64,000 nucleotides of DNA from assembly GCA_913043025.1 (NCBI GenBank), contig CAJWLM010000006.1, positions 1 through 64,000 on the forward strand. The letters run 5' to 3'. Made by a program: the position numbers and the translations under genes. Positions 27,808 to 37,622 of this stretch are shown here, in pieces (position 1 is the first letter of the stretch; each line of letters opens with the position of its first letter). The notes under the pieces are model-generated. The model was given only the letters and a program-made list of their open reading frames with translations. It was not told the DNA's origin and searched no databases. The stretch is from an uncultured Rhodospirillaceae bacterium (GTDB taxonomy: Bacteria > Pseudomonadota > Alphaproteobacteria > UBA8366).

Positions 27808-29097
27808 ATGAGTATAATGATGGGCACTAATAGCAACCAAACATCGCTTTGTCGCGAATGTTTTTATCAATTCGATCACAGCATCGATAAGAACTGCAAG
27901 CGATGCCCGGCTTGCGCATCACCGCGTGTTATAACGCATCCTGAACTGAGGTCCCTTACTATTGCCCATGTAGATTGTGATGCATTTTATGCAGCAGTTG
28001 AAAAACGAGATAATCCTGCTCTTGCTAAACGCCCTTTGATAATAGGTGGAGGCAAACGGGGTGTCGTAGCGACTGCTTGCTATCTAGCGCGAGTATATGG
28101 AGTGAGATCAGCCATGCCTATGTTTAAAGCACAAGCTGCTTGTCCCCATGCGGTTATAATAAAACCTAATATGGAAAAATATAAGGCTGTAGCGTCAGAA
28201 ATTAGGCAGTTAATGAGCCATCTTACTCCGTTGGTGCAGCCAATATCTATCGATGAGGCCTTCCTTGACCTAAGCGGCACCGAAAGGGTTCACCGCATGT
28301 CACCTTCCGAATCTATAGCGCGATTAGCTAAGCATATAGAAAATGACACTGGAGTCACTGCTAGCGTGGGCCTGAGTTACAATAAATTTCTCGCTAAGAT
28401 TGCTTCCGACTTGGATAAACCTCGTGGATTCGCAATAATTGGAAAGGCAAATGCTTTGGATTTCCTTGCACCTAAGCCAGTTACTTTGCTTTGGGGTGTT
28501 GGCAGATCCCTAGCTGCCAAACTACGTCGCGATGGGATTTCACAAATTGGACAATTGCAAGAATTATCAGAACGAAAGTTAGTTTCGAGATACGGGGCAA
28601 TTGGGACACGTTTATATCAATTTTCACGAGGTGAGGATGAACGCCTTGTAACCCCTGACCGGGAATCAAAAAGTATCTCTGCTGAAACAACATTTATAAA
28701 TAATATTAATGCTTTTGAAGATTTAGAGCATAGGGTTAACCACCTTTGTGAAAAAGTCTTAACAAAATTAGTTGAAAAAGGTGTCGCTGCTGGATCAGTG
28801 ACCTTAAAGCTTAAGCGTGCTGATTTCTCACTGCTAACCCGCACACGGCGCTTGCAACACCCCACACAACTCCTGGAGTTGTTGCAAAAAACCGCAATAG
28901 ATTTGCTTAAAACGGAGGTTGACGGCACGTATTTTCGGCTTGTCGGGGTCGGGGTCGCAAATCTAACCAAAGAATCTAGAATGGATCCACCAGATCTTTT
29001 CAACAACTTTGTTACTGATGCAGCTCGGATTGACACCGCAATGCATGCTGTCAGAGCTAAATTTGGGAGTACAAAGATACGAAAGGGAAACGATTAA
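27808..29097 (+). CDS. dinB: DNA polymerase IV with N-terminal zinc ribbon
   Basis: 429-residue Y-family translesion polymerase. Residues 15-36 carry C-R-E-C and C-K-R-C-P-A-C, a zinc-ribbon-like head usual in alphaproteobacterial DinB. The catalytic core begins IAHVDCDAFYAAVE (Asp56), with SIDEAFLDLSG near residue 150 and the thumb helix-hairpin-helix and little-finger domains after. The start ATG 27808 has AAGGCAGAG about ten bases upstream; a GTG at 27736 is in frame. It overlaps the end of the eipB-like gene by four bases tail to tail. Confidence 0.93.
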   Translation: MSIMMGTNSNQTSLCRECFYQFDHSIDKNCKRCPACASPRVITHPELRSLTIAHVDCDAFYAAVEKRDNPALAKRPLIIGGGKRGVVATACYLARVYGVRSAMPMFKAQAACPHAVIIKPNMEKYKAVASEIRQLMSHLTPLVQPISIDEAFLDLSGTERVHRMSPSESIARLAKHIENDTGVTASVGLSYNKFLAKIASDLDKPRGFAIIGKANALDFLAPKPVTLLWGVGRSLAAKLRRDGISQIGQLQELSERKLVSRYGAIGTRLYQFSRGEDERLVTPDRESKSISAETTFINNINAFEDLEHRVNHLCEKVLTKLVEKGVAAGSVTLKLKRADFSLLTRTRRLQHPTQLLELLQKTAIDLLKTEVDGTYFRLVGVGVANLTKESRMDPPDLFNNFVTDAARIDTAMHAVRAKFGSTKIRKGND

Positions 29098-29942
29098 CAG
29101 ACTGGTCTTTTCAATCGTGCAAAGGCGACCATATCGCCGCGAAATTTAAACTCGCTGAAATTAAGATATAAAACTGGTGCAACACCGTCGGCTTGATAAA
29201 AAACTTTGTACTCAGCATCTGGCAAAATATCCGCCTTCAAGTCAGCGCTCACTGGAGGAAAAAAGGATAGTTTCATCGGGTATACCGGCTTCGGATCATA
29301 GCCCTTGACTAGTTTCTTTAGCTTTATGGCCTTTTGCTTTGGAAAAAAAATCGCCGTAACCGCAGCAGAACCCGAAAGATCACCTCCATCAAAAACAAGC
29401 TGCCGATCGAACCGTGCTACATTTACTGCTCTTTTTAACAGCAATAAAGTGTGCCGTGACGGAAAGATAGTTCCACGATCTAACAATACTTCCTTACCCT
29501 TGGGATTTTCGTAATAAACGCGGCCAGGGCCTCCGACCTCATCCAAAATAGCCTCACCCGCATACTTTTCGGTTTCTTCACCGTTTGCTCCACGACTTAT
29601 ATTAAATCGGAACCGCAACCCATCTTCAGATTCCCATGTAACCGACATAGCCCGAAATTTTATGATTTTATTTTCCGGATAGGTAAGCGCTAAAAACAGC
29701 CTTTGCTCGCTGGTCCAACCATCACAACGGCGTTTCCAATTATAACTCATAAAACCCTCAGCATGCACGAGTTGGCTGCCAGAAACTACATGTTCTAGAT
29801 CCAACTCATATGCAGCTTCGTGAGGCAATATTTCCTTGGCAATATCACTTAATGGGCCCGCTGCTGCCATGCTGCTATTAAACAGCACCAAGACAAATAA
29901 GATTCCGTTCCTGATTTTTGTTTTAAACCAAAAGAAACCCAT
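29094..29942 (-). CDS. eipB: EipB-family periplasmic protein (DUF1849)
   Basis: 282 residues with an export signal (KTKIRNGILFVLVLFNSSMAAAG). Family signature is YNWKRRCDGWTSEQRLF with Cys73, and a Cys as the very last residue (282), the pair known to form a disulfide in Brucella EipB, a spiral beta-barrel envelope-integrity factor. The PKP block (YDPKPVYPMKLSFFPP) fits DUF1849 too. Convergent with dinB; aspS lies 31 bases upstream. An envelope-stability role is inferred from the family. Confidence 0.87.
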   Translation of the reverse strand: MGFFWFKTKIRNGILFVLVLFNSSMAAAGPLSDIAKEILPHEAAYELDLEHVVSGSQLVHAEGFMSYNWKRRCDGWTSEQRLFLALTYPENKIIKFRAMSVTWESEDGLRFRFNISRGANGEETEKYAGEAILDEVGGPGRVYYENPKGKEVLLDRGTIFPSRHTLLLLKRAVNVARFDRQLVFDGGDLSGSAAVTAIFFPKQKAIKLKKLVKGYDPKPVYPMKLSFFPPVSADLKADILPDAEYKVFYQADGVAPVLYLNFSEFKFRGDMVAFARLKRPVC

Positions 29943-29973
29943 ATGAAAAAATCGCCCTTATAGTTGGCCAATA

Positions 29974-31758
29974 CTAATCATTAATTTTCGGGGGTATTTT
30001 CACTCGCAAATGTAATTCCTCTAGATGCGACTGATCAACAGAATTGGGCGCACCCATCATCAAATCTTGGGCCTGTTGATTCATAGGAAAAGCAACCACT
30101 TCGCGTATATTTGGCTCGTCAGCAAGAAGCATAACGATGCGATCAATTCCAGGAGCAGAGCCACCGTGGGGCGGTGCGCCAAATTTTAAGGCGTTTAGCA
30201 TACCACCAAACCTCTCTTCAACAACGTCAGCCCCGTAACCAGCTATTTCAAATGCTTTGTACATTATTTCTGGCAAGTGGTTTCTTATTGCACCTGAGGA
30301 AAGTTCAATGCCATTACAAACAATGTCATATTGGAACGCTTTAATCTTGAGTGGATCCTTTGTCTCCAATGCTTCCATGCCACCCTGCGGCATAGAAAAG
30401 GGATTATGACTAAATTCAATTTTCCGTGTTGCCTCATCAAACTCATACATCGGGTAATCAACAATCCAACAAAAATCAAATCTCCCCTCCTGAATTAATT
30501 CAAGGGATGTTCCGATTTGGTCCCTAACAAGGCCAGCAAAGCGTGCGGCTTTGTTTGGCTTGTCGCATGTAAAAAATATAGCATCGCCATCTACTAATCC
30601 AAGAGCATCCCTGAGTTCAAGAAGCCGATGATCCTCAAGATTACGAGCAATGGGCCCTTTTCCACCACCTTCAATGAAAATGATGTAGCCAAGCCCAGCT
30701 GCACCCTCTGATTGTGCCCATTCGTTTAATTTATCAAAAAAACTTCGCGGCCTGTCGCCTGCTCCAGGTCCCGGCACGGCCCTGACTACTGCGCCCTTCT
30801 CGATAGCATTTGCAAAGACACTAAAATTTGACCCTCGAAAAGTATCGGTTACATCGACGATAACCAGAGGATTACGCAAATCCGGTTTATCACTACCGTA
30901 TTTCAGAAGAGCCTCATCATAGGGAATACGAGGAAACGGTGTTTTTGTTACAAAACGACCGTCTGCAAATTCTTCAAAAACACCTGCTATAACCGGTTCA
31001 ATTGCCTCAAAAACATCTTCTTGAGTCACAAAAGACATCTCAAAATCTAGCTGATAAAACTCACCAGGAGATCTATCCGCACGCGCATCCTCGTCACGAA
31101 AGCATGGGGCAATCTGAAAATACCGATCGAACCCTGCAACCATAAGCAACTGTTTAAATTGTTGCGGTGCTTGAGGTAAAGCGTAAAACTGGCCTGGGTG
31201 AAGACGGCTTGGAACCAGAAAGTCACGTGCACCCTCCGGAGAGCTGGAAGTAAGTATCGGAGTTTGGAACTCACTAAATCCACTCTCAATCATGCGCCTA
31301 CGTATTGAAGCAATCACAGCCGAACGTAAAACTATGTTACTGTGTAATTCTTCACGCCTTAGATCTAAAAACCGATATTTAAGCCGTATATCCTCGGGGT
31401 AGCCCGCATCCTGATTAACTGGCATCGGTAACAATTCGGCAGACGCCTGTAGTGTGAACTGTTCTATCCAAACTTCAACCTCACCACTAGGAATCATGGC
31501 ATTTATAGTTTCATTTGAGCGTTTTTTGACAGACCCAGTCACTGTAATTACCGATTCAACAGACAAAGACTCAACTTCGGCAAAAATGTTGCTCGAAGAG
31601 TCAATCACACATTGGGTAATTCCATAATGATCGCGCAAATCTATAAACAGCAGATTCCCGTGATCCCGCGTTCGATGAACCCAGCCTGATAAGCGAACCT
31701 TTTGATCAGCATTTGCGATGCGCAACTGATCACAATTGTGTGTACGGTAAAGATGCAT
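29974..31758 (-). CDS. aspS: Aspartyl-tRNA synthetase, bacterial type
   Basis: 594 residues: OB-fold anticodon-binding head ([25 protein letters not shown]), class II motif 2 ([24 protein letters not shown]), a GAD-like insertion, and motif 3 ([26 protein letters not shown]). Beside GatCAB genes in the same region it could be the non-discriminating form that also charges tRNA(Asn), but the discriminating residues were not tested. Start 31758 (MHLYRTHNC) is preferred over 31794. Confidence 0.96.
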   Translation of the reverse strand: MHLYRTHNCDQLRIANADQKVRLSGWVHRTRDHGNLLFIDLRDHYGITQCVIDSSSNIFAEVESLSVESVITVTGSVKKRSNETINAMIPSGEVEVWIEQFTLQASAELLPMPVNQDAGYPEDIRLKYRFLDLRREELHSNIVLRSAVIASIRRRMIESGFSEFQTPILTSSSPEGARDFLVPSRLHPGQFYALPQAPQQFKQLLMVAGFDRYFQIAPCFRDEDARADRSPGEFYQLDFEMSFVTQEDVFEAIEPVIAGVFEEFADGRFVTKTPFPRIPYDEALLKYGSDKPDLRNPLVIVDVTDTFRGSNFSVFANAIEKGAVVRAVPGPGAGDRPRSFFDKLNEWAQSEGAAGLGYIIFIEGGGKGPIARNLEDHRLLELRDALGLVDGDAIFFTCDKPNKAARFAGLVRDQIGTSLELIQEGRFDFCWIVDYPMYEFDEATRKIEFSHNPFSMPQGGMEALETKDPLKIKAFQYDIVCNGIELSSGAIRNHLPEIMYKAFEIAGYGADVVEERFGGMLNALKFGAPPHGGSAPGIDRIVMLLADEPNIREVVAFPMNQQAQDLMMGAPNSVDQSHLEELHLRVKIPPKIND

Positions 31759-31814
31759 ATGGGGTATCAAAGTCGCCTCAATAACTCCGGGCAAGGGGCA
31801 TTAATTCTGGCGTC

Positions 31815-31840
31815 TTGTCAAGTTTAACACGTGATATAAT
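31815..31840 (+). promoter_or_regulatory. Possible sigma70-type promoter for rnd
   Basis: TATAAT at 31835-31840 is a full-match -10 element 23 bases ahead of the rnd start. TTGTCA at 31815-31820 is a fair -35, but the spacer is 14 bases rather than about 17, so only the -10 is convincing. It lies in the divergent gap between aspS and rnd. Confidence 0.35.
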
Positions 31841-31863
31841 GCTTTTCATTGACGGAAGATAAA

Positions 31864-33048
31864 ATGAGTGTAGCCTCTCTTAGTATGCCAATTATACCAA
31901 TCACAGATACTGACACACTTGTACTCTTTTGCAAACGTCAAAAAAACGCAAAGTTTCTCACAGTTGACACAGAATTTATGCGCGAGAGGACTTATTATCC
32001 TGTCTTGTGCCTCATCCAGATTGGCGGGCCTGATGAGGCGGCGATTATAGACCCTATGGCCCCTAATATAAACCTTCAACCATTACACGATCTAATGTGC
32101 GATATTTCAATCCTTAAGGTTTTTCATGCCGCACGGCAAGATATGGAAATTTTCTATTATGAAATGGGGGAGTTGCCCTCTCCAATATTTGACACACAGC
32201 TAGCAGCGATGGTGTCAGGATTTGGAGACCAGATTGGCTACGAACCTCTAGTAGCCAGGATCACCGGCGTACGGATGAATAAACAGTCGCGGATCAGTGA
32301 TTGGTCGCGCCGACCACTAACTCCACAACAACTAACCTATGCCCTCGGCGATGTTACCCACCTTAGGCCCGTTTATGAAAAACTGAACAATGGCCTTGTA
32401 GAAAGTGGGCGTAGCCATTGGCTTGACGAGGAGATGGCAGTACTAACAGCAAAAAAGACCTATTCAGCAAATCCGAGTGATGCCTGGCAACGCATCAAGA
32501 GCAGAAATAATGAGCCTCGATTTCTAGCACTTCTACAAGCTGTGTCGGCCTGGAGGGAACGCGAAGCACAAAAACGTGACAAACCCCGCAATCGAATTGC
32601 TCGTGATGACACACTTCTCGATTTAGCCGGCCGGGCCCCCAGTAATTTTGAAGGTCTGAGCCGCACTAGAGGTCTTTCTCCCAATTTTGCTAAAGGCCAA
32701 AGTGGCGAAATCCTCCTTTCAGCAATAGCTGAAGGTCAATCAGTTCCTGAATGCCGAGCTCCTACAAAAATAATTAAACCACCGCTTCCGCCAGGGATTG
32801 GTCCAGTAACCGAGTTGCTAAAAGTAATGCTAAAGCGCTGCAGCGAAGAAACGGGTGTCGCCAGCAAGCTAATAGCTAGCGTTTCAGAATTGGAACAAAT
32901 AGCGGCAGATGATAATGCTGATGTACGTACGCTCAAGGGTTGGCGAAAAAAAATATTTGGAAATCAGGCGCTAGCACTAAAGAGAGGCGAGATTTCAATA
33001 ACCATTGAAAAAAATCTCATTAAAATAATTCCAAAATTTACAGCCTAA
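31864..33048 (+). CDS. rnd: Ribonuclease D
   Basis: 394-residue 3'-exoribonuclease of the DEDD family that matures tRNA 3' ends. FLTVDTEFMRERTYYPVLC (Exo I, D-x-E) near residue 32, KVFHAARQDMEIFYYE (Exo II), FDTQLAAMVSGFGDQIGY, and YALGDVTHLRPVYEKL (Exo III, D..Y) are in place; a HRDC domain follows (KPRNRIARDDTLLDLAG). ATG 31864 has GGAAG five bases upstream, so the TTG at 31849 is rejected. The stop overlaps the next ATG. Confidence 0.95.
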   Translation: MSVASLSMPIIPITDTDTLVLFCKRQKNAKFLTVDTEFMRERTYYPVLCLIQIGGPDEAAIIDPMAPNINLQPLHDLMCDISILKVFHAARQDMEIFYYEMGELPSPIFDTQLAAMVSGFGDQIGYEPLVARITGVRMNKQSRISDWSRRPLTPQQLTYALGDVTHLRPVYEKLNNGLVESGRSHWLDEEMAVLTAKKTYSANPSDAWQRIKSRNNEPRFLALLQAVSAWREREAQKRDKPRNRIARDDTLLDLAGRAPSNFEGLSRTRGLSPNFAKGQSGEILLSAIAEGQSVPECRAPTKIIKPPLPPGIGPVTELLKVMLKRCSEETGVASKLIASVSELEQIAADDNADVRTLKGWRKKIFGNQALALKRGEISITIEKNLIKIIPKFTA

Positions 33049-34058
33049 TGTTTGTAAGATTTTTACCTTTTGTTTTTCTACTTCTTTTTGGTGGAGAGAC
33101 TTTCGCGCGCCAAAACGCAGAACTATTTGAAGTGCCAATAGATTGTAAATTTGGAATCAATTGTGACCTTGTCCTATTTGTTGATCATGACAAATCGACG
33201 AAATGGAGGGACTTTCAATGCGGCAATTTATCTTACAATAACCATCAAGGCACTGATATTCGGCTTCGCAGCATTCAGTTAATGCAACGCGGTGTAGATG
33301 TTCTGGCCGCGGCAAATGGTCGAGTGACTAAAATCCGCCGCGGGCTTCCAGATATTTCTTTTAAGGCCATTGGCCACGATATTATCGTACGACGCGGCCT
33401 CGGCAATGTTGTTGTCATTGATCATGGAAATGGGTGGCGAACGATTTATGCGCATCTCAAGAATGCCAGCATTCGAGTCGCAGCAGGTCAGAAAGTCAAG
33501 GCGGGTAACGTTCTCGGTCAAGTAGGAATGTCTGGCCTTTCCGAATTTCCCCATTTACATTTTGCTGTCCAACGCCGAGGAAAAGTTATCGATCCCTTCT
33601 CCCCCAAAACATCAGATAAAAAAAAATGTGCCATCAAGCAAAAAACTTTGTGGAGCGCGAATGCTAGAGCTCAATTACGCTACAAGAAGGCATTCGTCCT
33701 TCAATCAGGCTTCAGTGATAGCGCCAAATTCAATCGTGTTGCATTGACCTATGGATTAGATATTAAAGACCGGATGGAGCGAAAATCTCCAAACTTTGTG
33801 TTTGCTATTGAGTTTGGCGGTGGGAAGCCCGGAGATGAATATGAAATGAGTTTGGTCTCCCCGAGCGCAAAAATAATAGCTCTCTCAAAGAAAAAAATCT
33901 CCCGGATTACAAATATTAAATTCGACTTTGTAGGCCGTAAGGGCTACGGACGAATATGGCCGAAAGGCATTTACAAAGGAAGATTTGAGCTTTTCCGGAT
34001 CAAAAATGGAATACGACGGAAAATTCTTGAAACCGAACGCACAATAAAAGTTCCGTGA
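33048..34058 (+). CDS. M23 family (LytM-type) metallopeptidase
   Basis: 336 residues. A signal (LPFVFLLLFGGETFA) precedes the LytM domain: NHQGTDIRL with His66 and Asp70, YAHLKNA with His136 and HLHFAV with His169 and His171, all zinc or catalytic residues, so it is likely an active endopeptidase and not an EnvC-like activator. A beta-rich C-terminal half (about residues 200-336) I do not recognise. It starts on the last base of rnd's stop. Likely peptidoglycan remodelling in the periplasm. Confidence 0.9.
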   Translation: MFVRFLPFVFLLLFGGETFARQNAELFEVPIDCKFGINCDLVLFVDHDKSTKWRDFQCGNLSYNNHQGTDIRLRSIQLMQRGVDVLAAANGRVTKIRRGLPDISFKAIGHDIIVRRGLGNVVVIDHGNGWRTIYAHLKNASIRVAAGQKVKAGNVLGQVGMSGLSEFPHLHFAVQRRGKVIDPFSPKTSDKKKCAIKQKTLWSANARAQLRYKKAFVLQSGFSDSAKFNRVALTYGLDIKDRMERKSPNFVFAIEFGGGKPGDEYEMSLVSPSAKIIALSKKKISRITNIKFDFVGRKGYGRIWPKGIYKGRFELFRIKNGIRRKILETERTIKVP

Positions 34059-34060
34059 CT

Positions 34061-34732
34061 TTAGGTCATTTGACGTGCAAGCACTTCCCTAGCAAGAGGC
34101 ACTGTTATTCGACGCTTTTCAATCAGAGCAGCCTCATCCAAAGCAGCAACCAAATTGCTAGCAGCCTCAAAAGTACGTTCCATGCGTGCCATTAAAAACG
34201 TTAGGACTTCAGGATCAACACTCAGCTGACGATCCGTGAATTGCTTTAACATTACAGCACCTACTAATGCATCATCTGGAATGCCAATACCTACTGTTGG
34301 TGCTGCTTGTAACCGCGAACGAAGGTCGGCAAGCCCAATGGCCAAGCGGGCCGGTGGATCCTCAGCTATAATCAGAAGATTGCCTCCTTTTTCAGCTGTG
34401 GTGTTGTATAAATGTAGGAGCGCTAATTCATCAAATGGAGATTTTAAAGAATCAATCAGGACAAAATTCTGTTTCTCTAAGTCGGCCGCTGTCTCAACCG
34501 AAAGGTCTTCCATCTGCAATCTATCTGCTCCCGATCGTGCGCACCAAATATGACCAAGATGGCTTTTACCAGACCCGACTGGACCAAAAATAAACAACGC
34601 AGGAGCGGGCCAATCAGGCCACCGATCTACCCAAGCGACAGCATCTTTATTGCAAGGTGCTACCAGGAAATCGCTGCTGCCAGCGGCAGAACGATATCCG
34701 AAGTCCAGTGGTATCTGAGATATTGGTGTCAA
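34061..34732 (-). CDS. hdaA: HdaA, DnaA-like inactivating factor
   Basis: About 224 residues. DnaA-like AAA+ protein: IPLDFGYRSAAGSSDFLVAP at the start, Walker A GPVGSGKSHLGHIW near residues 52-65, a Walker B-like LIDS, and sensor-like segments to the end. In alphaproteobacteria HdaA binds the sliding clamp to stimulate DnaA-ATP hydrolysis. The TTG at 34732 is preferred because AGGG lies five bases ahead and it starts just after the perM stop; a longer frame to 34828 lies inside perM. This start is a judgement call. Confidence 0.82.
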   Translation of the reverse strand: MTPISQIPLDFGYRSAAGSSDFLVAPCNKDAVAWVDRWPDWPAPALFIFGPVGSGKSHLGHIWCARSGADRLQMEDLSVETAADLEKQNFVLIDSLKSPFDELALLHLYNTTAEKGGNLLIIAEDPPARLAIGLADLRSRLQAAPTVGIGIPDDALVGAVMLKQFTDRQLSVDPEVLTFLMARMERTFEAASNLVAALDEAALIEKRRITVPLAREVLARQMT

Positions 34733-34739
34733 TATAACC

Positions 34740-35828
34740 CTATTGCGGATTCGGAGAATTAGGTTTTTCCGGCAATTCACCAGCATAAAGCCCACTACGT
34801 AAGTAGCAACCGAGAGCAAATCGAACAAGGACGCCTATCACGGCGGCCACTGGCACAGCCAAAAGAATCCCCAAAAAACCAAAAAGCGCGCCGCCGGCCA
34901 TTAATGCAAAAATAATCCAAACAGCGTGCAAACCTACCCGATCACCAACTAGTTTCGGGGTGACAAAGTTGCCCTCCATTATTTGTCCAGAAGCAAACAA
35001 AAGGCCAACTGCCAGTATTGGACCAAATGAGTCAAATTGTGCGATAGCAAGACCTAAGCCCACAAATACTCCCGCCAGCATTCCAAAATACGGAACGAAT
35101 GAAACCATACCCGTACCAAGACCAATAATCAGCCCGAAATCCAGACCGATAATCATGAGCCCTGCTGCGTAAAAAATTCCTAGAAGAAGACAAACCATAA
35201 ATTGGCCGCGCAAGAACCCAGACAGAGTAGTATCTATCAAAAGAATCTGTTCTTGTATTGTTTTCCGATAAGCGGGTGGAAGATATCCATCCACTCGATT
35301 TATAATTTTATCCCAATCTCGGAGTAAATAAAAGGCCACGATGGGCGTTATTGCTACGATAGAAATAACGTTTAGTGCTGTTTCAAGGCCACTAATAAGC
35401 CGAAATATTACACGCCCTGCGATAGCGGCTGCATCTCCAATATATTGGCCAAAAATTTTCTGGATCTCGCCTGCACCATCTCTGTCCAAGTATGCCATCA
35501 AATAGGCTATCACAGGCGTTAGTTTTATCTCTAAAGCACGAATATAACCGGGAACTTTCTCGATGAAATCAGTAATCTGATTGATTAGGAGTGGTGTCAA
35601 AAGTGCAAAAGCCAGTGCAATAATTACAAAGAACACAATAGTGACAGCGATTGATGCCCAAATCCTCGTAAAGTGCCTTTGTTCTAACCAATCGCAAACG
35701 GGATCGAGCAAATATGCCACTGCCATACCAATCACAAAAGGCAATAAAATCCCCCTCAATAGGATAAGCGTACAAACAATACCGACAATAATTAAAAGCC
35801 AAACTAAGCTTTTCTGCTGCAAGGTCAT
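34740..35828 (-). CDS. AI-2E family transporter (PerM-like)
   Basis: 362-residue polytopic permease: helix-rich, with LLPFVIGMAVAYLLDPV near residues 28-44, and the C-terminal IMEGNFVTPKLVGDRVGLHAVWIIFALMAGGALFGFLGIL block near 295-334 that identifies the PF01594 family. Substrates are unsettled; family names (PerM, TqsA) do not prove AI-2 export. Order pgsA-like, perM, hdaA on the minus strand is typical of alphaproteobacteria. Starts six bases after the pgsA-like gene. Confidence 0.93.
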   Translation of the reverse strand: MTLQQKSLVWLLIIVGIVCTLILLRGILLPFVIGMAVAYLLDPVCDWLEQRHFTRIWASIAVTIVFFVIIALAFALLTPLLINQITDFIEKVPGYIRALEIKLTPVIAYLMAYLDRDGAGEIQKIFGQYIGDAAAIAGRVIFRLISGLETALNVISIVAITPIVAFYLLRDWDKIINRVDGYLPPAYRKTIQEQILLIDTTLSGFLRGQFMVCLLLGIFYAAGLMIIGLDFGLIIGLGTGMVSFVPYFGMLAGVFVGLGLAIAQFDSFGPILAVGLLFASGQIMEGNFVTPKLVGDRVGLHAVWIIFALMAGGALFGFLGILLAVPVAAVIGVLVRFALGCYLRSGLYAGELPEKPNSPNPQ

Positions 35829-35833
35829 AAAAT

Positions 35834-36430
35834 TTAATCTCCAAGCTGATTAGGATGACTGCTGCTATCTGTAACATCCTTTTCGGTTGCAGCAACTACG
35901 TAGCGATAAGCATAGCTTACACCAGATGCAAGAGTCGTTGCCGCAACAACACATTCCACGATAGTCAATATTTGTCCATCGTTCATACCAAGACCACCTC
36001 TCGCAAGCACCAGAGCAACCAGTATTATTTGTAGCGCCGTATTAAGCTTTGAAATGAATAGAGGATGCACAATGACCGGGCGCCCTAAAGGCAATGATAG
36101 AAGAACACCGCCAATGATTAAAATGTCCCGAAAAACAACTAGGATTACCAACCAAGCCGAAATTTGACCTTCTATACCGAGTGTAACGAAGCAACTCACT
36201 ATTAAAGCCTTATCCGCCAATGGGTCAATAAAACTTCCGAGCGCACTTGCAGCATCAAAACGTTTCGCAATAAAGCCATCAACAGCATCAGAAATACCAG
36301 CTGCAATAAATATCCAAAGTGCTATTGCCATTTCACCGGATGAGATCAACCAAACTATAAGGGGAACTGCAAACAGCCGTCCTAGCGAAATTAAATTCGG
36401 CAATCGGCGCAATGCGTCATGGAATGCCAT
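35834..36430 (-). CDS. CDP-alcohol phosphatidyltransferase
   Basis: 198-residue membrane enzyme with the CDP-alcohol motif: DAVDGFIAKRFDAASALGSFIDPLADK near residues 47-73, i.e. D-x-x-D-G-x-x-A-(K)R-x8-G-x3-D-x3-D, with all three acidic positions present. This most often makes phosphatidylglycerol phosphate (PgsA) or cardiolipin-type products. Which alcohol is used cannot be read from the sequence. It precedes perM by five bases in the same direction. Confidence 0.88.
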   Translation of the reverse strand: MAFHDALRRLPNLISLGRLFAVPLIVWLISSGEMAIALWIFIAAGISDAVDGFIAKRFDAASALGSFIDPLADKALIVSCFVTLGIEGQISAWLVILVVFRDILIIGGVLLSLPLGRPVIVHPLFISKLNTALQIILVALVLARGGLGMNDGQILTIVECVVAATTLASGVSYAYRYVVAATEKDVTDSSSHPNQLGD

Positions 36431-36451
36431 CGTCTCAAATTTCCCTGTTTA

Positions 36452-37561
36452 TTAATCTAGCCGCTCTACGGTCCATACGTTTCTCCCAGCATAAGCCGAT
36501 AGGCCTAAACCATTTTGCTCCAACGCAACACGTAACTGATCAGTTGCGCCTTGGAACCGAATGCGAATTTCAGTCTCTTGTACTGACATCCGCCTTATCT
36601 CCACGTGCTTAATAGTTGCTACTCGTTTCAACCGTTTCTTAATTTCTAACCAATCGGAAAGTCTTTCTGCAGGCACAAGCGCAGTCACCGTATTATTACT
36701 GCCTCCACTCAATAAGTTTGCCTGTTTCCAATCTTCCTCGAATTGCTGTATTTGCGCCAATACAACTTGTTTCTGAAATTCCGTTGGAGACATCTCAGTC
36801 TGGCTCTCGTAAGCAAAAAGCTTTTCATCTAAAAGACCATTTTTTCCAAAGTTAATCAGTTTAATCTCTACCCGTTGAGCCTCACCTTCCTGAATTGGGC
36901 TAAATTGAGCTATTAAAACTAGGACCCCTCGGGCTTTGTACTTCTCTGACACGGCCCTCAGGCCAGCCAGATCTCTCCCGCTCGCTTGCTCAGCTGAGAT
37001 CAAAGAGATGTCGGAAAGCTCCCTATGGGGTATTACAAGCGGTAACAGTCCATCTGAACGGGCATACTCGCCCCAAATATCAAACCATGGGTTAGGCTCA
37101 TCCCAAAGCAACTGAGTGTCACCTTCGACTAAAATCGGCAAAACAACTAGGGGACGGCTCGCAGTCTCTGCAAATGGGATACCCATTTTTTCTAGGAGCC
37201 CGCGGACAGCCTTTGGTCTGAAACGGACATTTACTTTACCCAAGTAACGACCTCCACCGAATTTTTCATCAGAAACCGAAAAATCTCGGACTAACTCTGT
37301 GACCAACTGATCATTAGCCTTCGGTAGCTTGTCATGATCATATAACATCGTTATGCGTTTTAGGAGCAGTGAGAGTGCTGTTCGCTGCCCGGAAGCTAAA
37401 GCTTTAGCCTTCGCGGTCAACTCACTTGCAGCCTTCTTATTTACCTCAACATTGCGAATCGTGAACACATCAGCCTTCACTGAAGTGTTATTAAGGCTCT
37501 GCAACACCAGAGTAAGGCAGCAAAAACCAAATAAGTTGACAATTTGTAACAGGCGAAACAT
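36452..37561 (-). CDS. DUF2066 domain protein
   Basis: 369 residues with an N-terminal export signal (MFRLLQIVNLFGFCCLTL) and a soluble, mostly beta part: EVNKKAASELTAKAKALASGQ, GRYLGKVNVRFRPKAVRGLL and a C-terminal DQLRVALEQNGLGLS. The pattern is DUF2066, an uncharacterised envelope protein that commonly sits beside purM in proteobacteria. Start at 37561 chosen by the signal peptide; an upstream in-frame codon at 37660 is not needed. Divergent from purM. Confidence 0.82.
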   Translation of the reverse strand: MFRLLQIVNLFGFCCLTLVLQSLNNTSVKADVFTIRNVEVNKKAASELTAKAKALASGQRTALSLLLKRITMLYDHDKLPKANDQLVTELVRDFSVSDEKFGGGRYLGKVNVRFRPKAVRGLLEKMGIPFAETASRPLVVLPILVEGDTQLLWDEPNPWFDIWGEYARSDGLLPLVIPHRELSDISLISAEQASGRDLAGLRAVSEKYKARGVLVLIAQFSPIQEGEAQRVEIKLINFGKNGLLDEKLFAYESQTEMSPTEFQKQVVLAQIQQFEEDWKQANLLSGGSNNTVTALVPAERLSDWLEIKKRLKRVATIKHVEIRRMSVQETEIRIRFQGATDQLRVALEQNGLGLSAYAGRNVWTVERLD

Positions 37562-37622
37562 TAAAATATAAATCCAATTCGATATTTTCGGGTGATGAAC
37601 TGATATAGTAACCAAAAAGAAT

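Noticed and set aside
27808-29097. Zinc-ribbon head of DinB as a novel fusion
   Set aside because: This N-terminus is common in alphaproteobacterial DinB.
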